64,000 bases of DNA, from contig NZ_CP009438.1 of NCBI RefSeq assembly GCF_000761215.1, forward strand, positions 2,313,501-2,377,500, given 5' to 3'. The notes beneath the pieces were generated by a model, which saw nothing but the letters and a program-made list of their open reading frames with translations, did not search any database and was not told where the DNA came from. This document shows positions 17,797 through 26,604 of this stretch, one piece after another. This DNA comes from Streptomyces glaucescens. GTDB taxonomy: Bacteria > Actinomycetota > Actinomycetes > Streptomycetales > Streptomycetaceae. Made by a program: the position numbers and the translations under genes. Each line of letters starts with the position of its first letter. The first letter of the stretch is position 1.

Positions 17797-18672
17797 ATGA
17801 CTCAGCTTTCGGCTGCCCAGACCGCGCAGAGCGGCACCTCCGGCGGCAGCAAGGCGCTGTACGGGGGCAAGGGCACCCGGCGTATCACCGTCCGCGACAT
17901 CGCCCTCGCCAAGGAGCGGGGCGAGAAGTGGCCGATGCTCACCGCCTACGACGCGATGACCGCCTCCGTCTTCGACGAGGCGGGGATCCCGGTGATCCTG
18001 GTCGGCGACTCGGCGGGCAACTGCCACCTCGGGTACGAGACCACCGTCCCCGTCACCCTCGACGAGATGACCATGCTGGCCGCGGCCGTGGTGCGCGGCA
18101 CCCGGCGCTCGCTGATCGTCGGCGACCTGCCCTTCGGCTCCTACCAGGAGGGCCCGGTGCAGGCCCTGCGCTCGGCGACCCGCCTGGTGAAGGAGGCGGG
18201 CGTACAGGCCGTGAAGCTGGAGGGCGGCGAGCGCTCCCACGAGCAGATCAGGCTGCTGGTGGAGTCCGGCATCCCGGTGATGGCCCACATCGGGCTGACC
18301 CCGCAGTCGGTGAACGCCATGGGGTACCGGGTGCAGGGGCGCGGCGAGGAGGCGGCCCAGCAGCTGCTGCGGGACGCCAAGGCCGTGCAGGACGCGGGCG
18401 CGTTCGCGGTGGTGCTGGAGCTGGTGCCGGCCGAGCTGGCGGCCGAGGTGACCCGGACCCTGCACATCCCGACGGTCGGCATCGGCGCGGGCGCCGAGAC
18501 GGACGCCCAGGTGCTGGTGTGGACCGACATGCTCGGGCTGACCGGCGGCCGGGTGCCGAAGTTCGTGAAGCAGTACGCCGACCTGCGCCGGGTGATGGGC
18601 GACGCGGCGCGGGCGTTCGCCGAGGACGTGGTCGGCGGAACGTTCCCGCAGGAGGAGCACTCCGTCCACTGA
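17797..18672 (+). CDS. panB: 3-methyl-2-oxobutanoate hydroxymethyltransferase
   Basis: A 291-aa enzyme of pantothenate/CoA synthesis that transfers a hydroxymethyl group from methylene-tetrahydrofolate to 2-oxoisovalerate, giving ketopantoate. The family motifs MLTAYDAMTASVFDEAG, ILVGDSAGNCHLGY (metal-binding Asp), VKLEGGE and MAHIGLTPQS are intact. Length is slightly above E. coli PanB because of a 25-residue N-terminal tail. GTAAGGAG precedes the ATG. It ends at a strong hairpin. Confidence 0.96.
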   Translation: MTQLSAAQTAQSGTSGGSKALYGGKGTRRITVRDIALAKERGEKWPMLTAYDAMTASVFDEAGIPVILVGDSAGNCHLGYETTVPVTLDEMTMLAAAVVRGTRRSLIVGDLPFGSYQEGPVQALRSATRLVKEAGVQAVKLEGGERSHEQIRLLVESGIPVMAHIGLTPQSVNAMGYRVQGRGEEAAQQLLRDAKAVQDAGAFAVVLELVPAELAAEVTRTLHIPTVGIGAGAETDAQVLVWTDMLGLTGGRVPKFVKQYADLRRVMGDAARAFAEDVVGGTFPQEEHSVH

Positions 18673-18690
18673 GCCACCGCGGTAACCCGG

Positions 18691-18724
18691 CAGCCCCGCC
18701 GATCGTCCCCCGTCGGCGGGGCTG
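18691..18724 (+). terminator. terminator hairpin after panB
   Basis: A perfect 12-bp stem (CAGCCCCGCCGA and its complement) with a 10-nt loop begins 18 bp after the panB stop. It separates panB from the ABC exporter promoter. Confidence 0.7.
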
Positions 18725-18753
18725 TCCCGTTCCCCGGCCCGCCGGGGCGCGGG

Positions 18754-18794
18754 CTGTCGGCGGGCCTGTCGGTGACCTGTCGGCCGTTTGTCGG
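18754..18794 (+). promoter_or_regulatory. four phased heptamers, SARP-type binding site upstream of the ABC exporter
   Basis: CTGTCGG occurs at 18754, 18766 and 18777, followed by TTGTCGG at 18788. The steps of 12, 11 and 11 bp place every copy on the same face of the helix. The SARP family (ActII-ORF4, DnrI, AfsR) is known to bind direct heptamer repeats separated by 4 bp, with the last repeat close to the -10 element. The array ends 23 bp before the exporter ATG, and a SARP gene lies just downstream of the exporter. Confidence 0.65.
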
Positions 18795-18817
18795 TGGGAC
18801 CTGGCACTGTCGTCGGC

Positions 18818-19837
18818 ATGACACGCATCGACGAGCGAAACGGCACCACGGCCGTCACCGTACGAGGGCTGGTGAAGCACTACGGCGAGACGAAGGCGCT
18901 GGACGGCGTCGACCTGGAGGTGCGGGAGGGCACCGTGATGGGGGTGCTCGGGCCGAACGGCGCCGGCAAGACCACCCTGGTGCGGATCCTGTCCACCCTG
19001 CTCGCCCCCGACGCCGGCCGGGCCACCGTCGCCGGATACGACGTCGTACGGCAGCCCCGGCAGCTCCGCAGGGTGATCGGCCTGACCGGGCAGTACGCCT
19101 CGGTGGACGAGAAGCTGCCCGGCTGGGAGAACCTGTACCTGATCGGCCGGCTGCTGGACCTGCCCCGCAAGGAGGCCCGCGCCCGCGCCGACGAGCTGCT
19201 GGAGCGCTTCTCGCTGACCGACGCGGCCAAGCGGCCCGTCGCGACGTACTCCGGCGGCATGCGCCGCCGGCTCGACCTGGCCGCCTCGATGATCGGCCGG
19301 CCGGCCGTGCTCTACCTGGACGAGCCGACCACCGGCCTGGACCCGCGCACCCGCAACGAGGTGTGGGACGAGGTCAAGCGCATGGTCGGGGACGGCGTGA
19401 CCGTGCTGCTGACCACGCAGTACATGGAGGAGGCCGAGCAGCTCGCCTCCGAGCTGACCGTGGTCGACCGCGGCAAGGTCATCGCGACCGGCGGCATCGA
19501 GGAGCTGAAGGCGAAGGTGGGCGGGCGCACCCTGCGGGTGAGGCCGGCCGATCCGCTCCAGCTGCGCCCGCTGGCCCGCGCGCTGGACGACCTCGGCATC
19601 ACCGGGCTCGCCACCACCACCGTGGACACCGAGCGCGGCACCGTGCTCGTGCCGATCCTCAGCGACGAGCAGCTGACCGCGGTGGTCTCCGCGGCCGTCG
19701 GCCTCGGCATCACCCTGTCCTCCGTCAGCACCGAACTGCCCAGCCTGGACGAGGTGTTCCTGTCCCTCACCGGCCACCGTGCCGGTGCCCCGCAGGACGC
19801 CACGCCCACCGACGCCCGCGAGGAGGCCGCCGTATGA
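18818..19837 (+). CDS. ABC exporter ATP-binding subunit (DrrA-like)
   Basis: A 339-aa cytoplasmic ATPase. It has Walker A GPNGAGKTTLVRIL, the signature YSGGMRRRLDLAAS (a slightly variant LSGGQ), Walker B AVLYLDEPTTGLDPRTRN and the C-terminal extension typical of daunorubicin-resistance DrrA proteins, including GVTVLLTTQYMEEAEQLAS. It powers export of a drug or secondary metabolite with the next gene's permease. The ATG at 18818 has no ribosome site and is probably leaderless. The stop overlaps the permease ATG (ATGA). Confidence 0.93.
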   Translation: MTRIDERNGTTAVTVRGLVKHYGETKALDGVDLEVREGTVMGVLGPNGAGKTTLVRILSTLLAPDAGRATVAGYDVVRQPRQLRRVIGLTGQYASVDEKLPGWENLYLIGRLLDLPRKEARARADELLERFSLTDAAKRPVATYSGGMRRRLDLAASMIGRPAVLYLDEPTTGLDPRTRNEVWDEVKRMVGDGVTVLLTTQYMEEAEQLASELTVVDRGKVIATGGIEELKAKVGGRTLRVRPADPLQLRPLARALDDLGITGLATTTVDTERGTVLVPILSDEQLTAVVSAAVGLGITLSSVSTELPSLDEVFLSLTGHRAGAPQDATPTDAREEAAV

Positions 19838-20709
19838 GCGCCCGCCCGTCCCCCGCCACCGCCCCGAGCGAGGCGCATCGCGCCGCCCCTTCGGCTACCG
19901 CCGCCGCCCCGGCCGTCCCGGCCGCCGACACCCCGATCCCGCTGCGCGGGCACCTGCGGCACACCGGCGCGCTGATCCGCCGCAACCTGCTGTGGATCCG
20001 GCAGGACCCGGAGTCGATGTTCGACGCGGTGCTCATGCCGATCGTGTTCACGCTGCTGTTCGTCTACGTGTTCGGCGGGTCGATCGGGCAGGCGCTGGGC
20101 GGCGGTCAGGACGAGTACGTCCAGTACGTGGTGCCCGGTCTGCTGGCCATGATGGGGATGAACATGGCCATGGGGGTGGGCACCGGGTTCAACCAGGACT
20201 TCAACTCCGGTGTCATGGACCGCTTCAGGTCGCTGCCCATCGGGCGTGGCTCGGTGCTCTTCGCGAAGATCGCGGTGGAGCTGCTGCGGATGCTGGTCGC
20301 CGTCGCGATCCTGCTGGTCGTGGGCGTGCTGGTGGGCTTCGACGTCACCGACTGGGGCGGCCTGCTCGCGGCCGTGGCCCTCGCCGCGGCGTTCGGCTCC
20401 TCGCTGATGTGGGTGTTCCTGACCCTCGGTGTCGTCCTGAAGAACGCGCAGTCCGTGCAGGGCATGGGCTTCCTGGTGCTGATGCCGCTGCAGTTCGGCT
20501 CCTCGGTGTTCGCGCCGCCGCAGTCGATGCCCGGCTGGCTCCAGGCCTTCACCGACTACAACCCGCTGTCCACGCTCGCCGACGCGGCGCGCGGACTGAT
20601 GGTGGGCGGCCCGGTGGCGCGCGACCTGTGGGTCACGCTCGGCTGGACGGTGCTGATCACCGCGGTGATGGCGCCGATCGCGATCCGCAAGTTCAAGACC
20701 AAGAGCTGA
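19834..20709 (+). CDS. ABC exporter permease subunit (DrrB-like, ABC-2 type)
   Basis: A 291-aa ABC-2 membrane protein with an Ala/Pro-rich N-terminal tail of about 40 residues and six membrane segments. Its family landmarks are RRNLLWIRQDPESMFDAVLM and SGVMDRFRSLPIGRGSVL. It forms the channel of the exporter whose ATPase is encoded immediately upstream, with a 4-bp start/stop overlap ensuring coupled synthesis. It is convergent with the SARP gene, with only 16 bp between the stops. Confidence 0.92.
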   Translation: MSARPSPATAPSEAHRAAPSATAAAPAVPAADTPIPLRGHLRHTGALIRRNLLWIRQDPESMFDAVLMPIVFTLLFVYVFGGSIGQALGGGQDEYVQYVVPGLLAMMGMNMAMGVGTGFNQDFNSGVMDRFRSLPIGRGSVLFAKIAVELLRMLVAVAILLVVGVLVGFDVTDWGGLLAAVALAAAFGSSLMWVFLTLGVVLKNAQSVQGMGFLVLMPLQFGSSVFAPPQSMPGWLQAFTDYNPLSTLADAARGLMVGGPVARDLWVTLGWTVLITAVMAPIAIRKFKTKS

Positions 20710-20725
20710 CCGGGCGCCCCGGTGG

Positions 20726-23700
20726 TCACACCAGGGCGGCGGCCTCCTGCGGGGTGAGGCCGCCGCCCTCGGCGTACGCCGCCGCGTACTCCTCGGCGCT
20801 CAGCGCGGCCCGTACGGCGGCCACGGCGCGGTCGCGTGCCGCGCGTTCCAGGGTGGACCACAGATGGCCGGCGGGCAGCAGCGCGTCGGACGCGCCGAGG
20901 CAGCGGGCGGCGTCGCGGGCATCGCGACCGCCGCCGCAGCCGGCCATGGCCAGGGCGGCGATGACGAGGTACGCCGAGAAGAGCTGCGGGGCCATGGCCT
21001 TCGCCAGCGGGTCGTCGGCCTGGCGCAGAGCGAGCCGGATGCGCTCCCGTGCCTGCTCGTAGTGGCCGTCGAGGGCGTCCACCCAGGCCTCCTGGCCCAG
21101 GATGAACGCGTCGAAGACGATGAAGTGGGCGATGGTGAAGTCCTGGCGCAGCGCGCGCAGTTGCTCGCGGGCCTCGGCGGTGCGGCCGGTGAGGCTGAGC
21201 CAGCCGGCGAGGACGACCCGGCCGAACGGCATGGCCTCGTTGTGCGCGCCCTCCACGGTGTCGATCACCTCCCGCAGCAGTCGCTCGCCGCGCTCGGTCT
21301 CGCCCGCCTCCAGCAGGGCGCTGCCCAGCCGGGCGGAGAGGACCGCGTACTGGGCCCGGGCGCCGAGCCGCCGGGCGTGTTCCATGGCGGCCTCGTAGTC
21401 GGCCGCCGCCTGGCGGTGGCGGCCCTTGCGCTCGTGCGCCTCGGCGCGCGCGGAGAGCGCCTCGGCGCTGCCCCAGGAGTCGCCGAGGCGCTCGTAGATC
21501 TCCAGCGACTCGTCGGCGTCCCGGCCGGCGTCGCCCGCCCGGTCGGGACGGTTGGCGAGGACGTTGGCGCGCAGCTGGAGGCTGGCGGCCAGCTCCCATT
21601 CGAAGCCGGGCGTGCCGCGGCAGGTCTCGACGGCCGCGTCGAGGATGGTGCCGAGCCGGTCCATGCCGCCGGTCAGCATCACGGCGTAGAGCGACAGCAT
21701 GCCGGGGTCGCGGCAGGTCTGCGGGAGGCCGGGGTCGTACACCTCGGCGATGATCTGGAGCTTGCGCTGGGCCTCGGGGCTCTGCCAGGCGTCGAGCTCG
21801 GTGTCCATGCAGGCCAGGTGGCCCAGGTGGACGCCGCGCCGGGCTTCCTGGAGGACCTCCCCGGTCATGGGGGGCGGTTCGGCGGTGCAGCGCCGCCACA
21901 CGGGGAGCGCCTTGCGGACCGGTTCGGCGAACGGGTCGGGGCCGAGGTCCATGACGGCGCGGCACCAGGTGCGGCCCTCGATGCGCAGGTCGCGCATCTG
22001 CCAGTACCAGGCGAGCGACAGCACCAGGCAGAGCGCCTCCTGCTCGTCGCGGGCGGCGACGGCGGTGCGCAGGGCGGTGCGCAGGTTCTCGTACTCGCGC
22101 TCCAGCCGTTCGATGGCGGCGAGCTGGCCGGAGCCGCGCAGCAGCGGATCGGTGGTGCGGGCGAGTTCTCGGTAGTACGTCAGGTGGGCGCGCTCGGTCT
22201 CGGCGCGCCGGCCGGAGGCGTCGAGGCGTTCGCGGGCGTACTCGGCGACGGTCTCCAGCAGCCGGTAGCGCATCGCGCCGTCGCCGGAGGGGGCGGCCAC
22301 CACCAGGGACTTGTCGACGAGGGAGCCGAGCGCGTCGAGGGCGGCCGGCCCGCAGACGGCCTCGGCGGCGGCCAGGTCGCAGCCGCCGGCGAAGACGGAC
22401 AGGCGGCGCAGGACGTCCCGTTCGTCCTCGTCGAGCAGGTCCCAGGACCAGTCGACGACGGCCCGCAGGGTCTGCTGGCGGGGCAGCACGGTGCGGCTGC
22501 CGGAGGTGAGCAGGCGGAAGCGGTCGTCGAGGCGGTCGGCGATCTGCCGGGGGGTCAGCATCCGCAGCCGGGCGGCGGCCAGCTCGATCGCGAGGGGCAG
22601 GCCGTCGAGGCGGCGGCAGATCTCGGCGCAGGCCTCCGGGTCGTCCGCGACGTCGAAGCCCGGCCGGGCGGCGGCCCCGCGGTCGGCGAGCAGCCGCAGC
22701 GCGTACGGCTCGGGCAGCGGTTCCACGGGCCGCAGCACCTCGCCGGGCACGCCGAGCGGCTCCCGGCTGGTGGCCAGCACGGTGAGCCGCGGGCAGCGTT
22801 CCAGCAGCTCGGCGACGAGCCGGGCGGCGGCCCCTACGACGTGCTCGCAGTTGTCGAGGACGATCAGCATCCGGCGCCGGGCACAGTGCTCGACGAGGCG
22901 TTCCACGGGGTCGTCGTGGCGTTCGGTGGCCGCCCGGAACTCCTCCGCGCCCGCGCCGTGCAGCACGGTCTCGCGGGCGCCGATCGCGGTGAGCACCGCC
23001 TCGGGTACGGCGGCCGGGTCGTCGACCGGGGCCAGCTCCACCAGCCAGGCCCCGTCCCGGGCGGTGTCCCCCGCGCCCTCGGCGGCCTCCTGCGACAGCC
23101 GGGTCTTCCCGGCCCCGCCGGGACCCAGCAGGGTGACGAGGCGGGCGGTGGCCAGGTCGCCGCGGATGGTGCCGATGTCGGTGTCGCGGCCGACGAAGGA
23201 GGTGAGGCGGGCCCGCAGGTTCCCCGGGGGCCGCCCGGGGGCCGCGGCGGGCGCCTCGGACCGGTGCAGCAGCTCCGTGTGCAGGGCGCGCAGTTCGGGG
23301 CCGGGGTCGGAGCCGAGCCGGTCCGCGAGGAGCCGGCGCACCTCGTCGTAGGCGGCCAGCGCCTCGGCGGTGCGGCCGGCCTCGCGCAGGGCGCGCAGCC
23401 GCAGCGCCTGGAGCGACTCGTCCAGCGGGTGGGCGTCGCACAGCGCGGTCAGCTCGGGCAGCGCCTGCTCGGCCCGGCCGAGGGCGAGGGCGGCGGCGAG
23501 CCGGGTCCGGCGGGCGTCGAGCCGCAGGGTCTCCCAGCGGGCCGCCTCGGCGGTGCGGTCGGGCAGGTCGGCGAGGACCGGGTCGCGCCACAGGGCGAGG
23601 GCGTCGTCGAGGAGGGCGGCGGCCTTGGCGGGGTCGCCGTCGGCGAGGGCGCGGGCGCCGTCGTCGGCGAGGCGGGTGAAGCGGTGCAGGTCGACGTCGT

Positions 23701-23977
23701 CGGGGCCGGCGCCGAGCCGGTAGCCGCCGTCCACGGACTCGACGGCGTCCGCGCCGATCGCCCGGCGCAGCCGGCCCACCAGGGCCTGAAGGGCGCCCGG
23801 GGCGTCGGCGGGCGGGTCGCCGTCCCACACCTCCTCGACGAGCAGGGCGACGGGCACGGCCCGGCCGGCGCGCAGCGCCAGCACGGTGAGCAGCGCGCGC
23901 AGCCGCGCCCCGCCCACGGGGACGGCCGTGCCGTCGGGGCGGAGCGCCTGGGTGGTGCCGAGGATGCGGTAGCGCAC
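20726..23977 (-). CDS. SARP-family regulator with BTAD, NTPase and TPR-like domains (AfsR/DnrI type)
   Basis: A 1083-aa large SARP. Residues 1-92 form the OmpR-like winged helix (ALRPDGTAVPVGGARLRALL). The bacterial transcriptional activation domain spans about 95-245. An NB-ARC/STAND-like ATPase has Walker A GPGGAGKT at 285-292, with LIVLDNCEHVVGA as Walker B and GLPLAIELAAARLR. The rest is helical TPR-like. Such proteins activate secondary-metabolite or transport genes by binding direct heptamer repeats. The GTG at 23977 is preferred because GGAG lies 10 nt upstream; the ATG at 23986 has GGAG only one base away. The facing ABC exporter carries a matching repeat array. Confidence 0.92.
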   Translation of the reverse strand: MRYRILGTTQALRPDGTAVPVGGARLRALLTVLALRAGRAVPVALLVEEVWDGDPPADAPGALQALVGRLRRAIGADAVESVDGGYRLGAGPDDVDLHRFTRLADDGARALADGDPAKAAALLDDALALWRDPVLADLPDRTAEAARWETLRLDARRTRLAAALALGRAEQALPELTALCDAHPLDESLQALRLRALREAGRTAEALAAYDEVRRLLADRLGSDPGPELRALHTELLHRSEAPAAAPGRPPGNLRARLTSFVGRDTDIGTIRGDLATARLVTLLGPGGAGKTRLSQEAAEGAGDTARDGAWLVELAPVDDPAAVPEAVLTAIGARETVLHGAGAEEFRAATERHDDPVERLVEHCARRRMLIVLDNCEHVVGAAARLVAELLERCPRLTVLATSREPLGVPGEVLRPVEPLPEPYALRLLADRGAAARPGFDVADDPEACAEICRRLDGLPLAIELAAARLRMLTPRQIADRLDDRFRLLTSGSRTVLPRQQTLRAVVDWSWDLLDEDERDVLRRLSVFAGGCDLAAAEAVCGPAALDALGSLVDKSLVVAAPSGDGAMRYRLLETVAEYARERLDASGRRAETERAHLTYYRELARTTDPLLRGSGQLAAIERLEREYENLRTALRTAVAARDEQEALCLVLSLAWYWQMRDLRIEGRTWCRAVMDLGPDPFAEPVRKALPVWRRCTAEPPPMTGEVLQEARRGVHLGHLACMDTELDAWQSPEAQRKLQIIAEVYDPGLPQTCRDPGMLSLYAVMLTGGMDRLGTILDAAVETCRGTPGFEWELAASLQLRANVLANRPDRAGDAGRDADESLEIYERLGDSWGSAEALSARAEAHERKGRHRQAAADYEAAMEHARRLGARAQYAVLSARLGSALLEAGETERGERLLREVIDTVEGAHNEAMPFGRVVLAGWLSLTGRTAEAREQLRALRQDFTIAHFIVFDAFILGQEAWVDALDGHYEQARERIRLALRQADDPLAKAMAPQLFSAYLVIAALAMAGCGGGRDARDAARCLGASDALLPAGHLWSTLERAARDRAVAAVRAALSAEEYAAAYAEGGGLTPQEAAALV

Positions 23978-24114
23978 GGGGTCCATTCTCTCCGGTGGCG
24001 AAGCGGTGCGGCCGGGCGGCCGGGCGCTCAGGACGGCACTTCCGGCCCGGCCGGCCCGCCCGCCTCGTTCCGGCGGCGCGGGCCCGCGCCGGTGCGGGCC
24101 TCGCGGTCCCGGAA

Positions 24115-24543
24115 TCACTCGGGGCACCGGCCGGTCTCGTGCGGGGTGCGCGGGCCCGGCACCGGCTCCCGGGTGCCGTCGGGGCCCTGGGCGAGGCCGT
24201 CGACGACGAGGCGGATCGGCCGGACCCGGCCGGTGGCCTGCGGCCACCGGCTGCCGTGGGTCTCGACGGGGAGCGGCCCCGAGCGGCGCGCGGGCCCCGG
24301 TTCGGCGGGCGCCGGTTCGGCGGGCGCCGGCCGCGGGTCCCCGGACCGGGCGACGGCGCGGCCCGGGTCCCGGACGACCCGGGTCCCCCGGCCGGCCCCG
24401 GTCGCGTGCCCGGCGGGGCCGGTGACCGTGGAGGCGGGTTCCTCGCCGGGGACGAGCAGCGGCCGGCCGGCGTCGCCGGCCGGGAAGGGGGTGCCGCGCC
24501 ACTCCATCTGCCATCCCGCGTAGAACACCCGCCACAGTCCCAT
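24115..24543 (-). CDS. hypothetical protein (142 aa)
   Basis: Begins MGLWRVFYAGWQMEWRGTPF after a good ribosome site (AAGGTGGG). Third codon positions are almost all G or C throughout, which supports real coding despite the unremarkable sequence. The N-terminal 40 residues look folded and aromatic. The middle is Pro/Ala-rich with a short EPAPAEP repeat, and the C-terminal part contains RPIRLVVDGLAQGPDGT. No family is recognised. It precedes the SARP gene in the same direction with a 137-bp gap. Confidence 0.65.
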   Translation of the reverse strand: MGLWRVFYAGWQMEWRGTPFPAGDAGRPLLVPGEEPASTVTGPAGHATGAGRGTRVVRDPGRAVARSGDPRPAPAEPAPAEPGPARRSGPLPVETHGSRWPQATGRVRPIRLVVDGLAQGPDGTREPVPGPRTPHETGRCPE

Positions 24544-24681
24544 GGACCCACCTTGCTCGGAACGGACACCTGTTCGCGAGACGTTTTCCGGGTACGACCC
24601 GTACGGTCGGGCGCATCCAGCCCCCGCCTCCAGCCCGCACCCGCGCACCACCGCGCCCACCGCGCCCCGAGGGGGAGCCCT

Positions 24682-25482
24682 GTGACCACCACCGCCATCC
24701 GACCCGGCGACCGGCGGATCAGTCCCGTCTTCGTCGGCATCCTCGCCGTGACGGCCGTGACCGGCTGGGCCGCCTGGACGGGGTTCGCCGAGCAGCCCGG
24801 GGTGGCCGTCTTCCTGTTCGTGACGTCGGCCTGGATCGTCTCGCTGTGCCTGCACGAGTACGCGCACGCGCGCACGGCCCTGCACGGCGGGGACGTCACG
24901 GTGGCCGCGAAGGGCTATCTCACGCTGAACCCGCTGGCGTACACGCACGCCCTGCTGAGCGTCGTGCTGCCCGTGCTCTTCGTGATCATGGGCGGGATCG
25001 GGCTGCCGGGCGGTGCCGTGTTCGTCGAGCGCGGGCGGATCCGGGGCCGCCGGCGGCACAGTCTGGTCTCGGCGGCGGGTCCGCTGACGAACGTGCTGTT
25101 CGCGGTGGTGTGCACGGCCCCGTTCTGGCTGGACGCGCTGGACGGGGTGCCGCGGGACTTCCGGTTCGCGCTGGCGTTCCTGGCGCTGCTCCAGGTGACG
25201 GCGGCGCTGCTGAACCTCCTGCCGGTGCCGGGCCTGGACGGCTACGGGGTGCTGGAGCCGTGGCTGCCGTACCGCCTGCGGCGGCAGGTGGAGCCCTTCG
25301 CGCCGTTCGGGCTGCTGTTCGTGTTCGCGCTGCTGTGGGTCCCGTCGGTGAACGGCGCGTTCTTCGGCCTGGTCGACGCGGTCCTGCGCGGCCTGGGCAT
25401 CAGCGACCTCGACACCTACTGCGGCTACGACCTCTACCGCTTCTGGCGCGGCGGGAGCGAGGTCTGCGCGGTCACCGGGTGA
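24682..25482 (+). CDS. M50 (site-2-protease-like) membrane metallopeptidase
   Basis: A 266-aa membrane protein. The zinc motif HEYAH lies at about residue 58 within a membrane segment (SLCLHEYAHARTALHGGD), and the second motif LLPVPGLDGYGVL supplies the third ligand Asp in a later segment. This is the M50 pattern of intramembrane proteases. It has no PDZ domain. The substrate is unknown; relatives include standalone rhomboid-like S2P homologues. The GTG at 24682 follows GGGGGAG. The 3' end overlaps a convergent small gene by 11 bp. Confidence 0.87.
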   Translation: MTTTAIRPGDRRISPVFVGILAVTAVTGWAAWTGFAEQPGVAVFLFVTSAWIVSLCLHEYAHARTALHGGDVTVAAKGYLTLNPLAYTHALLSVVLPVLFVIMGGIGLPGGAVFVERGRIRGRRRHSLVSAAGPLTNVLFAVVCTAPFWLDALDGVPRDFRFALAFLALLQVTAALLNLLPVPGLDGYGVLEPWLPYRLRRQVEPFAPFGLLFVFALLWVPSVNGAFFGLVDAVLRGLGISDLDTYCGYDLYRFWRGGSEVCAVTG

Positions 25483-25639
25483 CGCGGCGGCGCTTGAGGT
25501 AGTACCAGCACATGTTGGACGACAGGCCCGCCATCAGCACCCACAGGATTCCCAGCCAGCTGCCCTGCACGAAGGAGAGCACGGCCGCGACGACGGCGAG
25601 GACGCAGACGGCGAGGGCGTAGAGGGCGAGACGGGGCAT
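25472..25639 (-). CDS. small membrane protein (55 aa)
   Basis: Starts MPRLALYALAVCVLAVVAAV with AAGGAG 9 nt before the ATG. Two hydrophobic segments fill most of the protein, and it ends in a basic tail (YYLKRRRVTR), suggesting an inner-membrane hairpin with both ends in the cytoplasm. Function unknown. It overlaps the end of the convergent M50 gene. Confidence 0.75.
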   Translation of the reverse strand: MPRLALYALAVCVLAVVAAVLSFVQGSWLGILWVLMAGLSSNMCWYYLKRRRVTR

Positions 25640-25700
25640 GTCGGTCGGCTCCTTGCGGGGGACACTGCGGGGTGGTGCCCCACCAGTGTCCCCCATGGGC

Positions 25701-26426
25701 TCATACGTCCGTGACCCGGAGCCCGGCGTGCGCCTTGTAGCGGCGGTTCACCGAGATCAGGTTGGCGACCAGCGACTCCACCTGGTGGGCGTTGCGCAGC
25801 CGTCCGGCGAAGACGCCGCGCATGCCCGGGATGCGCCCGGCCAGCGCCTGCACGATCTCCACATCGGCCCGCGCCTCGCCGAGCACCATCACGTCGGTGT
25901 CGATCTCCTCGATCTCCGGGTCCTGGAGGAGGACCGCGGAGAGGTGGTGGAAGGCCGCGGTGACCCGCGAGTCCGGCAGCAGGGCGGCGGCCTGCTCGGC
26001 GGCGCTGCCCTCCTCCGGCTTCAGCGCGTAGGCGCCCTTCTTGTCGAAGCCGAGCGGGTTGACGCAGTCCACGACCAGCTTCCCGGCCAGGTCCTCGCGC
26101 AGCGCCCGGAGGGTCTCGGCGTGTCCCTCCCACGGCACGGCGACGATCACGATGTCGCTGCGCCGCGCGCACTCGGCGTTGTCGGCGCCCTCGATACCGT
26201 GGCCCAGCTCCCCGGCGGCCTCCCGGGCCCGCTCGGCGGCCCGCGAACCGATGATCACCTTCTGTCCGGCCCTGGCGAGCCGGTGGGCGAGGCCCTTGCC
26301 CTGCGGGCCGGTCCCGCCGAGCACGCCGACGACGAGACCGGAGACGTCGGGCAGGTCCCAGGGGTCCTTGGCGGGGGCCTTCGCGGGGGCCTTCGCGGGG
26401 GTCTGTGCACTGTCGGTAGAGGTCAT
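25701..26426 (-). CDS. npdG: NADPH-dependent F420 reductase
   Basis: A 241-aa Rossmann-fold enzyme that passes hydride between NADPH and coenzyme F420, feeding F420-dependent reductases. The nucleotide-binding start VVGVLGGTGPQGKGLAHRLA and the NADP-phosphate-binding VIIGSRAAERA are clear, as are AFHHLSAVLL and the C-terminal GRLRNAHQVESLVANLISVN. The N-terminus carries an unusual PAKAPAKAPAKD repeat tail of about 20 residues, probably disordered. No F420 biosynthesis genes are adjacent. Confidence 0.93.
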   Translation of the reverse strand: MTSTDSAQTPAKAPAKAPAKDPWDLPDVSGLVVGVLGGTGPQGKGLAHRLARAGQKVIIGSRAAERAREAAGELGHGIEGADNAECARRSDIVIVAVPWEGHAETLRALREDLAGKLVVDCVNPLGFDKKGAYALKPEEGSAAEQAAALLPDSRVTAAFHHLSAVLLQDPEIEEIDTDVMVLGEARADVEIVQALAGRIPGMRGVFAGRLRNAHQVESLVANLISVNRRYKAHAGLRVTDV

Positions 26427-26604
26427 GGGCCGACTCTACGTCCGCCCCGGCCGCCGGACCGGGCCGGGTGGGCCGCGCCACGAGCACCCCGGGCGCCCGC
26501 GCGCCCCCGGCCCCGCGCCGGACGCCGCGGCTCCGTGACCGGGTCGGGCGAAATCGAGGTGAACGACCGGTAAAGCCCGGCCGCTTGCGGCAGTATGCGG
26601 ACAT

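Noticed and set aside
20556..24899. 1447-aa minus frame and 1219-aa plus frame over the SARP gene
   Set aside because: Both are out-of-frame readings of the SARP gene with low-complexity composition; only the frame with the winged helix, BTAD and P-loop is coding.
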